A stretch of DNA of 64,000 nucleotides from Marsupella aquatica (lineage: Eukaryota; Marchantiophyta): contig OZ316891.1 in the NCBI GenBank assembly GCA_973895155.1, positions 28,458,001 to 28,522,000 on the forward strand, read 5' to 3'. A program made the translations under genes and the position numbers. A model generated the notes under the pieces. That model ran no database searches. It was not told where the DNA came from and worked only from the letters and a program-made list of their open reading frames with translations. This document shows, one piece after another, positions 10,444 to 21,864 of this stretch; position 1 is the first letter of the stretch, and each line of letters starts with the position of its first letter.

Positions 10444-11316
10444 TCACTCTGATTCAGAATCGCTAATAACCCCTTCCTCACTTGTTGTCACATAGTTTTC
10501 ACTGTGAGGATCCTGACCCTTCCGTGGCCAGGCCTCAAAAAGATCATAGTCCATTGGGTTTTGACGCTTCCCAGCTGCTACTGATTCCACAAGCCAAGCA
10601 TATGAAACCACAAACACATTATGGGACATGACATAAAAGCGAATGTCACCTTTCCCAAACTTGCGGCAGGCTTTGGGATATGACTTAGTAATGACATGAG
10701 TGGTGTCCTCTGTTATATTCTCCTCCACTATCCCACCTAGGTCAAGCACTGTGGACTTGTACACTTTGCACTTAACCTCTCCAATTCCCGCCTCCACAAA
10801 AACCATGCTCAGCCCTTTCAAAATGGGGGTTGGTTGCTTCATCTCCTCAGCCAACATACTCTTCAGCCTTCTTGAGCTTTGTCCTGTGTTGAGTACAGGT
10901 CCATATTGGACATCAGCAAGCCATGCCTTTGCTTCCCAGACTTCTTGTTTAGCCCAAGCTGATGCAGTAGCTTCTTCATCCTCCCACAATTCATATTGCT
11001 CAGTATCCTGTACAATCTGATGTGCTATGGAATCTGTGATCCAAGAGGCCTCAACTACTTTTAGGCCTCGCTCAGTAATTGCAGAATTCATGTAGGACCA
11101 TGACCACTTCTTTATCACTGATAGCCATGTCCCTGCAACAACATGTGTAGTCTCTGGAGTGATGTCCTGAAGTATAGTGCCATGGAGCTCAGAGAATCGT
11201 TTCTGTACAGTTGGCCAATGCACTTTGGTCAACCCATGCTGGCCATGGACCAAAATGGGTCTGACCCCTGTAAACACTGCTGGGTGGTCAAACTTCCTAC
11301 GTTTCCCAGGCTCCAT
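10444..11316 (-). CDS. Tandem-BRCT cargo protein in CACTA-1
   Basis: About 290 residues from the ATG at 11316 (basic start MEPGKRRK). The first BRCT is roughly residues 15-95 (VFTGVRPILVHG, a TTHVVAG turn, KVVEASWITDSI) and the second roughly 165-265 (GLSMVFVE, DTTHVITKS, VVSYAWLVESV). Both keep the conserved Trp of helix 3. The C-terminus is acidic and Ser-rich (TSEEGVISDSESE). BRCT repeats bind phosphopeptides or BRCT partners in DNA-damage responses. The first repeat resembles those of polymerase X or ligase IV-type proteins. It sits between the PHD and F-box cargo on the same strand and is nearly identical in CACTA-2, so it has stayed under constraint or spread recently. Confidence 0.75.
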   Translation of the reverse strand: MEPGKRRKFDHPAVFTGVRPILVHGQHGLTKVHWPTVQKRFSELHGTILQDITPETTHVVAGTWLSVIKKWSWSYMNSAITERGLKVVEASWITDSIAHQIVQDTEQYELWEDEEATASAWAKQEVWEAKAWLADVQYGPVLNTGQSSRRLKSMLAEEMKQPTPILKGLSMVFVEAGIGEVKCKVYKSTVLDLGGIVEENITEDTTHVITKSYPKACRKFGKGDIRFYVMSHNVFVVSYAWLVESVAAGKRQNPMDYDLFEAWPRKGQDPHSENYVTTSEEGVISDSESE

Positions 11317-11322
11317 GTACAC

Positions 11323-11900
11323 ACACCCTATGTGATGAGAGTGAATATTGGAAGAATGGGTTCACCTGCCAATAGAAGGACACCAAAATTCCTGCTTTTT
11401 AAGTTGATCCGGTCCACTGTTGCTCAAGTCCAATTTTGATAGGTACAGGGGATATGTGAACAATAAGTACTAGACCTGCACCGATGTAGGACATTGTTTG
11501 AGTATATACTAGGAAATCCATATCAAAGGTGAAATGAAGTGCAACCAACTTGTCATGGCCGCACATACATATTTTTTTGTAAAGGAGGATACATTCAATG
11601 ACAAACTTATAGGGCAATTTGATTAATTGCATGCCTGATGCTTACAACTTTGAAGTCCTGTTTTAATTTAGCAGTCTGATGAGAGTGTTTGTGAAAATGA
11701 CCACTCAGTCTAAATACTTCCAAGAAGGCTTGTAAGGATAAGTTTTTATAGGCATGTACCCAGCCAATAACGCCAGGGCACAGGATAAGTGCTCCCTGTA
11801 TAAACTCACCTACCCAAGTCCTGTTCAAAATTGGAATCTCTGCAATCTCCAAAAATAGTACATCCACATTAGGTGCCCTATGCATGTACAATGTTCAGCT
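11323..11900. other. Non-coding spacer between BRCT and PHD cargo
   Basis: No supported ORF. It is nearly identical to 48117-48695 of CACTA-2, including non-coding positions, which argues for recent common origin rather than coding constraint alone. Confidence 0.6.
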
Positions 11901-12581
11901 TCACAGCCAAGATATGTGATCTCTCACAGGAGTGCGCGAGGTAGGATCAATGGCATGGCGATGACAATAAAATATCCATCGATCAACACCATGTGCAGAG
12001 TGATCATAGATTTCTCTATCACAAGCATAACCTTGTGCTTGACAATCTTTCAAGCAATGATAGTGCCACATAGTGGGACACCTAGCATAGTGGACTATGT
12101 CAGCCCACTACTCATCATCATGCTCACAACATGCCTTGCACCTATGAAGTGGGCAAGCTATGGCATGAGCAGGCAAACACTCAAAACAGAAAAACCTCAC
12201 ACAAAAACGGTCTGGACATTTCCTAACATCCGGTGCAGCATCAACAGAGCCCTCATAGGACCCCAACTTCCCACACTGTGCACACTTAGCCTGCTTCTCC
12301 AAACAATCAGTGCACATCCAGTCTCCCTGGTGTGTTGACGGGAGGCCCACCCCTGGACAGTTGTTTTTTGCAGCAAGGTCAGACTCCGGGTTGAGGTGGA
12401 AATGCCTCATGCAAGGGCCCTCACAGATGACCAAGCTCCCACCATCGTCACAAATGGCACAACAATGAGCTGCCTTCTGGAAAATCTGACTTGCAGAGAA
12501 GTTAGTAACATGTGGCCCAGGTACACCTGTGTTGCTCACCTCTATCACATGCTTTTTCGCTGGAATTTTGGGGCGTGCCAT
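11901..12581 (-). pseudogene. EDM2-like PHD-finger cargo gene in CACTA-1, interrupted by a nonsense codon
   Basis: The ATG at 12581 opens a frame with an intact first PHD (CAICDDGGSLVICEGPC, then HFH and WMCTDC) and an extended Cys/His array (CAQCGKLGS, CPDRFCVRFFCFEC, CPLHRCKAC). The spacing matches the PHD array of the EDM2 family, plant chromatin readers that act on heterochromatic transposons. A TAG at 12108-12110 replaces the Tyr codon seen in CACTA-2 (HEYWTDIVH). The frame then continues through another PHD-like half (CPTMWHYHCL) to a stop at 11901. The product would be truncated after the third zinc cluster. Confidence 0.7.
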
Positions 12582-13327
12582 ACCTACGCATGAGACAGAC
12601 AGTACAATTAAGTAGACGGTACAGGCAATACATTTTGGCAAACTGTACAGACAATGTATTTTAGCAGACTTCACAGAAAGTAAAATTTAGCATTTAAGGT
12701 ACAAAGGCATTAACTACTGCAATGAATTGCAATGCCCACACAAGGATGCAGAGCAAACATACTTTTGGTTTGTTGAGCCCACACACAAAACTGAACCCCT
12801 AGTACAATTGCTCCACCAACACCTCAAATTCGTGGATGTGATTCACCAAAAAAGATCTGCAACAACATTTCATGCATTTGAATCACATACAATAGTCATC
12901 ACATGAAAAATAGGCATTTTTCCAAAAAGATTGGGATCAAGTAGTGTGATGAGGGTTGTACTTTATACATCCTATATAGGCTATGATAGTGAGACAAATA
13001 AGTCATACGTGTAAGGGATGTTTGCAGGTTATCGCATGGCCCATTAATTCTGTCATAGAATGTTACAATGTTGGCCAAGTTAAAGTAGACATTAAAGCAG
13101 TCTTTGAATGGAGAATTTAAAGAGAGCTTGCCTAATTCTTACATTAGAATATTCCACTTAGTGCAGCCAAAATAGGATAAGTTATATACTCTGGACCCTA
13201 AACACTTTACCCAAAATTGCTCATACTTCAAAATTTTAAATTAATATCCTCGGTGCTTAAGTCAGAGCATTAAGTGTGAGGTCATTCCACTCTGGTCTGT
13301 GCATACGGGGTGACAAACTGTGCTCCT

Positions 13328-13777
13328 CTACAGCGTGTGATCCAAACATGTGTAGACACCAAAAGCACCAGTGGTGGGGTCTGGGAGGCTAGGACAAGTG
13401 ACATCGCCAGGCACACTGCAAGATGGTGAGTGGTTCCAGATGATACATTGTGCTCTATGCAAAAATCGACATCCAAGAGAACGGTCATCCAACTCTGGCC
13501 AAGATGCCCGACAGGCAGGACAGTCATATTGGCAACTGTGTACACACCCTTGGGCCCTAATTTGTGGCGGGTCATGTACGAGAGATAGAAATACCAAGGA
13601 TGTTGGGAAGGGTGGAGAAGTAGGTACAGGCTGGCTGTAGTTATTCCTGGCAACAACAGGGTACTCAAAGTACCATGCAGACTGGGCAGGAAGGATCCCA
13701 AGTCTGACATACTCAAGGCGCAACCTCTCTGCCTTGCGTGCAAGCCGCACATGTTCAGCATTGCGGGTGCTCACCAT
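13328..13777 (-). CDS. Small Arg/Leu and Cys-containing cargo ORF in CACTA-1
   Basis: 149 residues from the ATG at 13777. A basic N-terminal helix-like segment (EHVRLARKAERLRLEYVRLG) is followed by a Pro-rich block (FEYPVVARNN, LVFLSLVHDPPQI), then Cys and His pairs (GCVHSC, CPACRASWPEL, GCRFLHRAQC) that could bind zinc. The first 85 residues are conserved in CACTA-2 (50424-50077), where the middle Cys-rich part is deleted. I do not recognise the family. It may be the N-terminal exon of the PHD/BRCT transcript rather than a separate gene. Confidence 0.5.
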   Translation of the reverse strand: MVSTRNAEHVRLARKAERLRLEYVRLGILPAQSAWYFEYPVVARNNYSQPVPTSPPFPTSLVFLSLVHDPPQIRAQGCVHSCQYDCPACRASWPELDDRSLGCRFLHRAQCIIWNHSPSCSVPGDVTCPSLPDPTTGAFGVYTCLDHTL

Positions 13778-16700
13778 AACTGTTGCTTTTGTTCAGATGT
13801 CTTGTGTTCACGTCCTCCAACGTCCTTCGATCAGCAAGGTCAGCAGGAGCTATAATTGCCTCTCCAACAACCAGAAGAGAGACTAATCAGTTCCCACTCA
13901 CTGTGTCATTCCCTTGGTTCCAACTAGAGGTCATAGTATAAACATAGCATGAAACACTCCTAATGAACAATGTTGCAAACTACAATATCCAGAAAGACTG
14001 AAAGTCTCACCCTGCAGTGAGCAACAGAGAGGTAGTTCACTGCTTGCAAGAGTGAACTGAGCAGGAGTGTAGGCAAACTGGCATTCAGTTGGCACAACTA
14101 TATTGTGCATCAGCACAAAAGCTCTTATAAACATGATATGCATGAAACTCGTCGATAAAATAGAAGGAAACTAAAGAGTGGATGCAAAACAAAGTAAATT
14201 ACAGCATAGGTTGGCACAGGAAGTGGCCCGCAGCCACTCAGTCAAACTTCATAACCAAAGTACAGACTGTGTTCACAATAAGGAGCTTCCTAAAAAAGAG
14301 GCCACCAAAAGGGGGTGGCAGAAAGGTCACTTGACAAAATGAAGATGGGAATGAAAAAACTGCCTCCAAGCTCAATACATGTGACCAAATATATATTCAA
14401 AGAGGATCCCCAACAGAGCAGAAGACAGTATGATCCCAATTACTATGTTCTATCCATAACTACATGATCTGAAAAATGTTATGAGCAGACACGAAGAAGC
14501 CAGCAAAATAGAGGAAACAGAGCAAAACAGAGCATGGATCGAGAAAATGAACAACATCTAGTTCTTACGCAAGAAACTCAATGACAGCAAACAAATTCAC
14601 TAGCCCCAGGAAGTGAAAAGCAAATGAGTACCAAGCCAACCAACTAAGACTGACTATGAAATGCAATGAAACCTGAGTGAAACAATTGTTCACACATGCA
14701 CGGGACATTGGAGGTTGAATACAGCAGTCACCGCCAAGAATGTATGCATGAAACAGACATGAAGATATCGAATATGTATATGCATTCCAGACTTTCATGC
14801 CAGACAGTGGCGAAAGTTAAAATGAACTAGTTTTAACTTTATGACTCTCAGAATGAAAATATTTTATTTCAGAATTATATTCTATTTCAGAATTGGTTCA
14901 ACTCTGTGGATTGTGAACTGTCCCACTTGGAATTCAACTATTTGGGCTATCTAAGAATGCAGTTCAAAGGACATATAGTGCAAGACAGTTAGAGATCATG
15001 TCTTCATTTCGACGTCCAATTGGACATTTTATGTCACAAACTGCGCAAGCAATGAAGTCCATGGAATTCTCTCAAAAATGCAGCTTTTGTTGTTGGTAAA
15101 AGCAACTACGAGTTTCCTATTGAGTGCCCCCGACGCACAATACTACCAGAGGCCCACTTTAGACTGCGATGGCTATCATTACTTATTGGGAACTTGGATG
15201 CATATATATTGAAATGCTTCGCAGAGTGTTTCGACCACAAAAAACCTAACATCAATCTCAACATTTAGTCCCGTCTCAGAATTGATTTAGAGGAGGCTTA
15301 GCATTCAGTACAGTGTCAACAATCAGTCTTGTCTTCACATTCAACATCCGATTGCAAGGGGCTTCGATGAAAGCACAAGATAGAGCTATACAAGAAGAGA
15401 TAGAGGAAGGCACCTGTGTGTTCGGGGAAAATGTGAAGCTCCAAAGACCACCCTAAACTCTCCAAGATGTAGGGTCGATGTAGGTTGCAGGTAGAAGCTC
15501 ACAAGCCAAATATTGGGCAAATGTGGGCTCCAACTGTACTGTAGTGTGTCGTGGCTTTGCTCTTGCCTCCTATAGCTTAGAATGGGCCGGGGTTACCAAA
15601 CAACTGTTATTCTATTGAAATTGGCTACCGAGAACTCTTGTCTTTCTGCACTCAAACAACACCAAAATGAAGTCTTAGTACCAGTGAGACCAAGAACACA
15701 AAAGGAAGGGGCACATTCAAAGACAAAGTGATTCATACCACATTCAAAGACAAAGCGGAAAGAATTGGAAAAACCAGAGTGAAAGAATTGTGAATGAATA
15801 TCTGTTCACACTGTATGCACAGGATCTTACATTTAGGGTGACTCTATTTGCAAAAGCCATAAAACAGAGAAACAGAGAAACAGAGACCAGAAAACAGAGA
15901 AACAAATTAAGCATGCATCGCTAAAACGTAAAAACTTCATAGTGTATCATTTCTCTAAACAAAGGGCCACATACTCTAGTCTCTACAGAGAAAGCAAATC
16001 CACCTACGATGAGAAGATTGGTACAGAACAGGAGAGAAAAGGGAGACCAGAACAAATATTTAAAATCAGAACAAGAAGACTGGCAATTTAAGGAACCCCA
16101 GGGAGCCTATTGCATTTGAATCACATACAGGACCCTAGCATACTCATAGTGGGGCACTAGATACTGGGCAAACTCAAGGTAATGGTCAGAATGAAACCAG
16201 AAAGGTCTTGAAGTTGCCAGGTCCCGCCTCGTTCCTCTCGCACTGTGCAGAAAACAAGATGCAGAAAACTAACCTATAGCTCCAACCGGCTGTAGTTGAC
16301 TGAGCTGCAGCAAGTTGTGAAGACAGGTCGTCCCCAGCGGCACCTTGTCCCTGCCTTTAGCTCGTCCTTCACCCCAAGTCTTTGAGCTGCTCAACAAACA
16401 CAGCAGCTCAGCACCACAACTAATAGATGGCTAAATAATGGGATCATCTGCAAAGGGAAATGAGCCATGAAGCGAAGGGAAGCGATCAGTTCCGGCACCC
16501 AACAGCTGAAATGACCTCACTGACAGTTGGCATCTATGCAGATAGATCGAGGTCTTGTCACTAAGTTAGACACAATTTATGGTGTGAGTGTGAGTGTGAG
16601 TGTGAGGTTCTAGAGAAGGCTAAAGGACCTCTGCAATGCAAAATGTGGTGCGAATGGAGCCGCGAGGTGAACAATAAGTTGGTGATAAAACCGGGCAGCA

Positions 16701-17400
16701 TACATAACACCAGACCAAAGACGCAAATGACCAAACCGAAAGACGCTTTCACCAACAATGCATATTCAGGACATGAGTGAATGGAAAGAAGCAAGAGAGA
16801 TACAGGGATTACAAAAAAAGACTAGGCCCTCGTCTGTCCAGACTTCTGTAGGACTCCACTAACTCCATTGTCCTTCTCAGATCCCCAAGAAGTCCATGAA
16901 GCAACGAAGAACCTGGGCAATGTGACTTAAGGACAGTAGCAACAGTACATACACATAAGAATGAAAGGCTGGTTTGGGGCAGCACAAGCAAGCAATGCGA
17001 CCCCCTTTCACTCACCGTCCCACGACCAATGATAACGGATGAAAAACTAAACCTGAAATGTAGGTCGCGCGTTCGACCTGAAAGTGGTCAGCTCCAAGGC
17101 TACCTACCTACCCCTTCGTTGCTCCGCAGCTGAGCTCAATGAAGTATAGAAAGTGGGTGAGGATCCCGTCCTAGTTCAGCTCCTGTGCCTTCATGGCATT
17201 TGAAACAAAAAGAGCCAAAACCAATGCAGAACCTCAGGAGGATGAACGACTCCCCGACAGAGACTAACTGTCCCTTCTCTCCGGCAGCTCACAAATCCAC
17301 AATTGCAATGGTTCTGCTCAGTCAGCCAAGAACACCCTAAAATCTATGAAAACAACGGGCGACAGAGGAGTTTGTAAGTGATTCTCACTTGAAATTCCGC
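13778..17400. other. Long non-coding 5' portion of CACTA-1
   Basis: No convincing ORF on either strand. Scattered short ORFs lack conservation and composition support. The region is upstream of the first minus-strand coding segment, so it is probably promoter, leader and intron DNA. Parts (around 13880-14280) are recognisable in CACTA-2 (50510-51310). Confidence 0.5.
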
Positions 17401-17419
17401 CAGCTGAATCTTCCTTTTT

Positions 17420-17960
17420 AGAAGGTCTGCTAACTCCGCAGAATGACTCTCGGATGATTAGAGCAACGTAAGTGGCAGAGCTCCTCCCACCTTCGACCTC
17501 CCCAACTCCCCAAAGGTCAGTGGCATCTGCGCAGTCACCTCCTTCGCACACCGCAATTGACCGAGAATCCCTCCTCCTAAAGCGCACAATGTTATGCCCA
17601 AGCGCGATCAGGTGGCAGAGTCGACAACAAATTGAGAAAGAGTAACTCGGGAGCGAAGTGATTCAGAGCAGGTGGCTCTTGCTAACTCCGCAGAATGACT
17701 AGTAGATGATTAGGGCAGCGTAAGGGCAGAGCTCACTCCATCTGAATGTCTCTACTCATCATCAAGTAAAGCTTGTCCCACCTTCGACCTCCCCAACTCC
17801 CCAAAGGTCAGTGGCATCTGCGCAAACAAAGCGGGAGCACACCGCAATCGGTTCAATTCCCTCCTCCGAAAGCGCAAAATGTGATGCCCGAGCACGATCA
17901 GGTGGCAGAATCGACAGCAGCGAAGTCTTCGAGCAGGTGGCTCTTGCTTTTCCCTCGCAA
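17420..17960. repeat. Imperfect tandem duplication in the CACTA-1 5' region
   Basis: A segment starting near CTAACTCCGCAGAATGACT and including CACCTTCGACCTCCCCAAC occurs at about 17427-17640 and again at about 17682-17930, offset about 250-290 bp, with small indels. It is more GC-rich than its surroundings and lies at the presumed promoter side of the minus-strand genes. Confidence 0.65.
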
Positions 17961-18639
17961 AAACTAGCAGTCGACACTAAACTGCACACCAGCAGTCACT
18001 CCTTGGATCCCTTCCCGTTGATCGGCATTTTTACCCTAACGAAAGTTCACACATGTTAGACGTCACTTAACACTTAGCACAAAACGGTCAGTAATCCCTA
18101 GTAAGTGTGCATGAGATTTTGTTTGTGGCCCTTTTAGTTTGGTGATTTGGGTATTGGTTATAAAAACACCCAATGTCACCGGGAGTAAGACAACACCCAC
18201 CCTTATACAAGAATGCCTAAATTTGATTAAACCTTACAATACCCATTTGATCACAATTAATTAAATAATGAGACCACATATTTAGCGAGCAGGCCTAGGT
18301 AGCATAGGGTACTTTAGGGCCGGGCCCTCCATTGTGTGGCTGTTTGGCCTATAGGGTATAGGCCAGGAATACAGATCGACAGGTCGGAGTTTAGCTCCGG
18401 CCCAATTGTTCACTTCAAGGTTTAATTAGTTAATTAGGTCGGGCCCGGGTTACACCGTACGTCCATACCGTGCACCATAATATGTGTTGGCTATATAGTA
18501 ACCGAACTCATCCTTATCCTTATTACAACCCTAAACATACTAATAGGGATAAAAGAAGGTAAGTATGACCCCAAATTATGCCAAATCCAAATGGTAACAT
18601 GACACATATTAGGTGCACAATATGTAATGGTCAGTTTAG

Positions 18640-18843
18640 TGACTAAAATGGCTTGCCTTCCTTCCCGCCCTTCCTAATTGGTCATAGGAATAAGACAGCG
18701 ACCAAAAAGTGAACAGTTGTATATGTTTTGGAGTCTTATGTTGACTTAAGAATGACTCAGAAGTCGTATATAGTCACATAAATATGACTGAAGTGTGGGC
18801 TGCGCACAATGGTGATCAAGCCTGTCATAAGTGGTCGGGTCAC
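18640..18843. repeat. CACTA-1 right subterminal repeat region
   Basis: Repeats of TAGTGACTA, ATGACT, AGTCGTA and TAGTCACA in both orientations mirror the array at 1274-1790. Confidence 0.7.
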
Positions 18844-18867
18844 AAAACACCCCGGTTTCTACTAGTG
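18844..18867. repeat. CACTA-1 right terminal inverted repeat
   Basis: Ends in GGTTTCTACTAGTG, the exact 24-bp inverse of the left terminus, followed by the TTT duplication at 18868-18870. Confidence 0.92.
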
Positions 18868-18870
18868 TTT

Positions 18871-19901
18871 GGTGTGCTGTTTTGGGTGGATAAATTGAAA
18901 CCTAAAAACATGGAAATAATTAATTAAAAAATTCAATTATATTTGGTGTGCATTGGTTTCCAAGCCTCGAGGGTTTCATTTCCACAAAAATGGAACATCA
19001 TGTGAGACAAAGTATAGGGTCATTTTATTGGTTCAAAGGAAAGATTTAAGAATTTTCTATGAATAACAATAGGGTTTTTTAAATTTAATTTTGAGACTTA
19101 TAAGAACATTAGAGTACTTATAACCAAATTTTTGGAATATTCCAACTTTATAGAGGTTTATAGTTTTTAAAAATTCTTACATTTTAGGGTATCCGGGGCC
19201 TAAAACATCGCAGGTGATGGGGAGCCATGCATCCATATAGTGAGACCCCCGAGTTCCAACCTAGAAGAAAAGTGGGAACTAATCATGAGCCTTCATCAAA
19301 ATATGTGTCTAGGCACTGTCTGATCTGTCCATACACCCCAATCTAAAATATGTCTTCCCAAGCTGCCCACTTACCTGTCCAAGATTAATAAATTGTAATT
19401 AAAAATAACTACAATTATTCACATTTAAATTATTTCTCTAAAAATTTAAGACTTAAAAGTAAAAATTACATTTCCCTGTCACTCGATTATATTTGCGGAC
19501 TCTATGATGTGGTGGTGCTATCTTGTGTCTCCAATATGATCTATGTGCAATGCATGGGTTATTGAACATGACCACGACAATTGTATAGTTGGGATCACAC
19601 ATACCATGCCTTGATCAACAACTACATTATAAAATTTAAATATTTTAATCTTGTCTAAGTTACATTTGTCTTGTCTTGACATTTTTTTCTAATCTTTACA
19701 TATAGGTTATCTCAGTCTCCTTTCACATGTCTACTTTGCCTTGACATCTTTTTTTGACATTGATATATATTTATCTAACGTCCCGTCTCATGTACCACAA
19801 CATTTTTCTCTTGATTTTTCTCACCCTCAACGTATATCTTTTCTCATCTTATCTTTTTTCTCATCTTGCCATTTTTTCTCACTCACATCTTTATCTCACC
19901 A
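18871..19901. other. AT-rich spacer between CACTA-1 and CACTA-B
   Basis: I see no gene, tRNA or structured repeat. The composition is strongly AT with T-rich runs. Confidence 0.5.
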
Positions 19902-19919
19902 CACTAGTACATTTTTGGG

Positions 19920-20345
19920 GGTTTTCCGATACTCATTTTGAGCCTAATGTGATCCGTCCGATGCTTTTGGCTTCAGACATTTTCCAAAGCATCCCGCATC
20001 AAAAGTTCCGATACAATAACCTTCGGACCTTTATTTCCCAATGCAAAATCCATCACATACGTTATCCCAGGTGATATATATGTATCGGATATGGTCCCAA
20101 TATAAATACATCAGACATTTGCTTGTCATGTCTCAATATTTTTTTTGAACCTTCATGCATCGAAACATTGTTGCGTCTCAGATTGTATTGGACTAGGACC
20201 GATAAAATTTGCATCGGACAATTGTGTCCATTGGTTTTTGTAACGCTTAATGGAACCGTAAGTATGGGCATCGGAAAATGTTCGTTGCTTTTAGTATCGG
20301 ATACCTAATCATCAAAGGAGGAGGATTTCCGATGCATATCCGATG
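19920..20345. repeat. CACTA-B subterminal repeats
   Basis: About ten copies of TCCGATG or TCCGATA and their complements (CATCGGA, TATCGGA) are spread in both orientations over 400 bp directly inside the CACTA terminus. They are distinct from the GTGACTA repeats of CACTA-1. Confidence 0.7.
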
Positions 20346-20597
20346 GTTTTGTCATGGGATAGCCAATGGGACATAAGTTTTCTAGGGGTTCTTAGCTATA
20401 GAAAGGGTATTCATTAGAGGATTAATTAGGGACACTTATATTATAACCAATAGATTTTGGGCATGCACTCACATACTATAACAATTATGAAATAAGTATA
20501 GAATGCTACTGCTTTTTATATTGCCGAGTAAAAAAAGAACTTGAAGGTACATGGTGGTTGGGGGCCTAACTACATACAAAATATGCTGCCTAGGTAG

Positions 20598-21215
20598 CTA
20601 GCTCGTGGAGGGGATGTCTTCACCTTCCACTACAACTACGTTGGGCCTCTCTTGGACTATGGACCGTGATCGAGGAATATAAGGCATGACAATGGACCAT
20701 TCTGGGTCATCTAAATAGGGTAGGTAAAAGCATTGCTCAAGGTGATGTGGGAAGGCAAAGGGATCTGAGGACCTCCAATTGGAACTGATGACACTATTTG
20801 CGGAAGTCTTCAAACGAGTAAAACCGCATGGATCCTCTTCACATGTACGATTGTTGCCTACAAAATTCATCTTGAACCATTTGCACTTAAATACCACCTC
20901 CTCCAAAGTGTTATGTGCATGGTACTTCACTGTTAGGATCTCATCAATCTTCCCATAATGGGCCACCGTGGAGCGGATGGGATTCATGTCTGACGTGCTA
21001 CTTTGGGAATCTTGGGTGAACCAACCCATCACCCCACAATCTTGAGTAGCTGTCTTCTTCTCATCCAGTCGTTCCATGCAAAAATGTCTCCCCTTTGACC
21101 ACATTGCCGTCCGAGTCATGACTTTAAGTAGTGGACCATGAACCAAGGTACAAAGCTTATCTGTCACCTGCGGGTAGTGTAATATACTCTTTCCTATACC
21201 CACCAAGGCATCCAC
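20598..21215 (-). CDS. CACTA-B transposase C-terminus (DUF4216)
   Basis: About 205 residues. It shows the canonical DUF4216 layout of plant TNP2 transposases: YGKIDEILTVKYH, a VVFKCKWFK block, GFTRLKT, then DPFAFPHHLEQCFYLPY and EWSIVMPYIPRS. It continues the same protein as 21864-21232. The C-terminus is short and acidic. Confidence 0.75.
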   Translation of the reverse strand: MDALVGIGKSILHYPQVTDKLCTLVHGPLLKVMTRTAMWSKGRHFCMERLDEKKTATQDCGVMGWFTQDSQSSTSDMNPIRSTVAHYGKIDEILTVKYHAHNTLEEVVFKCKWFKMNFVGNNRTCEEDPCGFTRLKTSANSVISSNWRSSDPFAFPHHLEQCFYLPYLDDPEWSIVMPYIPRSRSIVQERPNVVVVEGEDIPSTS

Positions 21216-21231
21216 TTCTAATAACTTGACT

Positions 21232-21864
21232 TCATGTATGGGTGAAACTTGGGAAACAACCGTGGCCGTCGGCTGTTTTGTTTCTCCTCCTCATAAAATG
21301 TTGTCCACCCCCTACAACCTCTGGTGAGTTGTACAGCATAAATGTTGTAAGCTGCAAACGCTCTGTCAAGCCAAGGAGGCGCTCTCCTGTTGCCCTAGTG
21401 AGTCTATCATCCTCATAGTCCGCCTCTCGTGCTGCCTCATCTATCCATCCTCTAGGAGCCTTTGGATCTAGTGTGGCAACTATGTTTGTACAATAAAACA
21501 TACTCTTTGCTCCAAGATGATGCTCTGCATTGCTGCCTTCCACCCTAGCCCGATTAGAGACATATGACTTCATCACCCCCATGTAACGCTCTACCCAATA
21601 CATCCATCGACAATGTACTGGGCCTGCAATTGCAACCTCGTGCACTAAATGTATGAGGAATTGAACCTGGCCATCAAAGAATGAGGGGGGAAGTGCCTTC
21701 TCCAACTTGCAAACAACCTCTACTCCAAATAGCTCCATCGCGGCAATGTCATCTTGCGGTACCTCCTTCTGACATATCCATCTCAAAAGCTTGCCCAATG
21801 ACCAAAGAGCATCACGAAGTTCCTCACTGTCTACCCAATCCAATAATCGCAACTGGAATGACAT
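21232..21864 (-). CDS. CACTA-B transposase DUF4218 region
   Basis: About 210 residues with LEKALPPSFFDGQVQFLIHLV and VHCRWMYWVERYMGVMKSYV, the DUF4218 signature. It is preceded in the protein by the segment at 22488-22237 and followed by the DUF4216 tail. Sequence similarity to the CACTA-1 and CACTA-2 equivalents is limited to the family motifs. An intron probably separates it from 22237. Confidence 0.75.
   Translation of the reverse strand: MSFQLRLLDWVDSEELRDALWSLGKLLRWICQKEVPQDDIAAMELFGVEVVCKLEKALPPSFFDGQVQFLIHLVHEVAIAGPVHCRWMYWVERYMGVMKSYVSNRARVEGSNAEHHLGAKSMFYCTNIVATLDPKAPRGWIDEAAREADYEDDRLTRATGERLLGLTERLQLTTFMLYNSPEVVGGGQHFMRRRNKTADGHGCFPSFTHT

Larger units (their letters stand above)
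1250..18867 (-). mobile_element. CACTA-1: complete 17.6-kb CACTA (En/Spm) transposon with cargo genes
   Basis: The element is bounded by 24-bp perfect terminal inverted repeats beginning CACTAGTAGAAACCGGGG and flanked by a TTT duplication. All convincing coding segments are on the minus strand. In transcription order they are a small Cys-containing ORF (13777-13328), an EDM2-like PHD gene (12581-11901), a tandem-BRCT gene (11316-10444), an F-box-like gene (10352-9750), TNP2 transposase (9360-5612) and a second transposon protein (5394-2141). The transposase has frameshifts near 7090 and 6053, so this copy probably needs help in trans. Capture of host gene pieces by plant CACTA elements is established. 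This combination of chromatin, repair and F-box modules is not one I recognise. Confidence 0.9.

Noticed and set aside
16561-17989. Small minus-strand frames in the CACTA-1 5' region
   Set aside because: Two of them come from the duplicated block, none has a domain, and none is conserved in CACTA-2.
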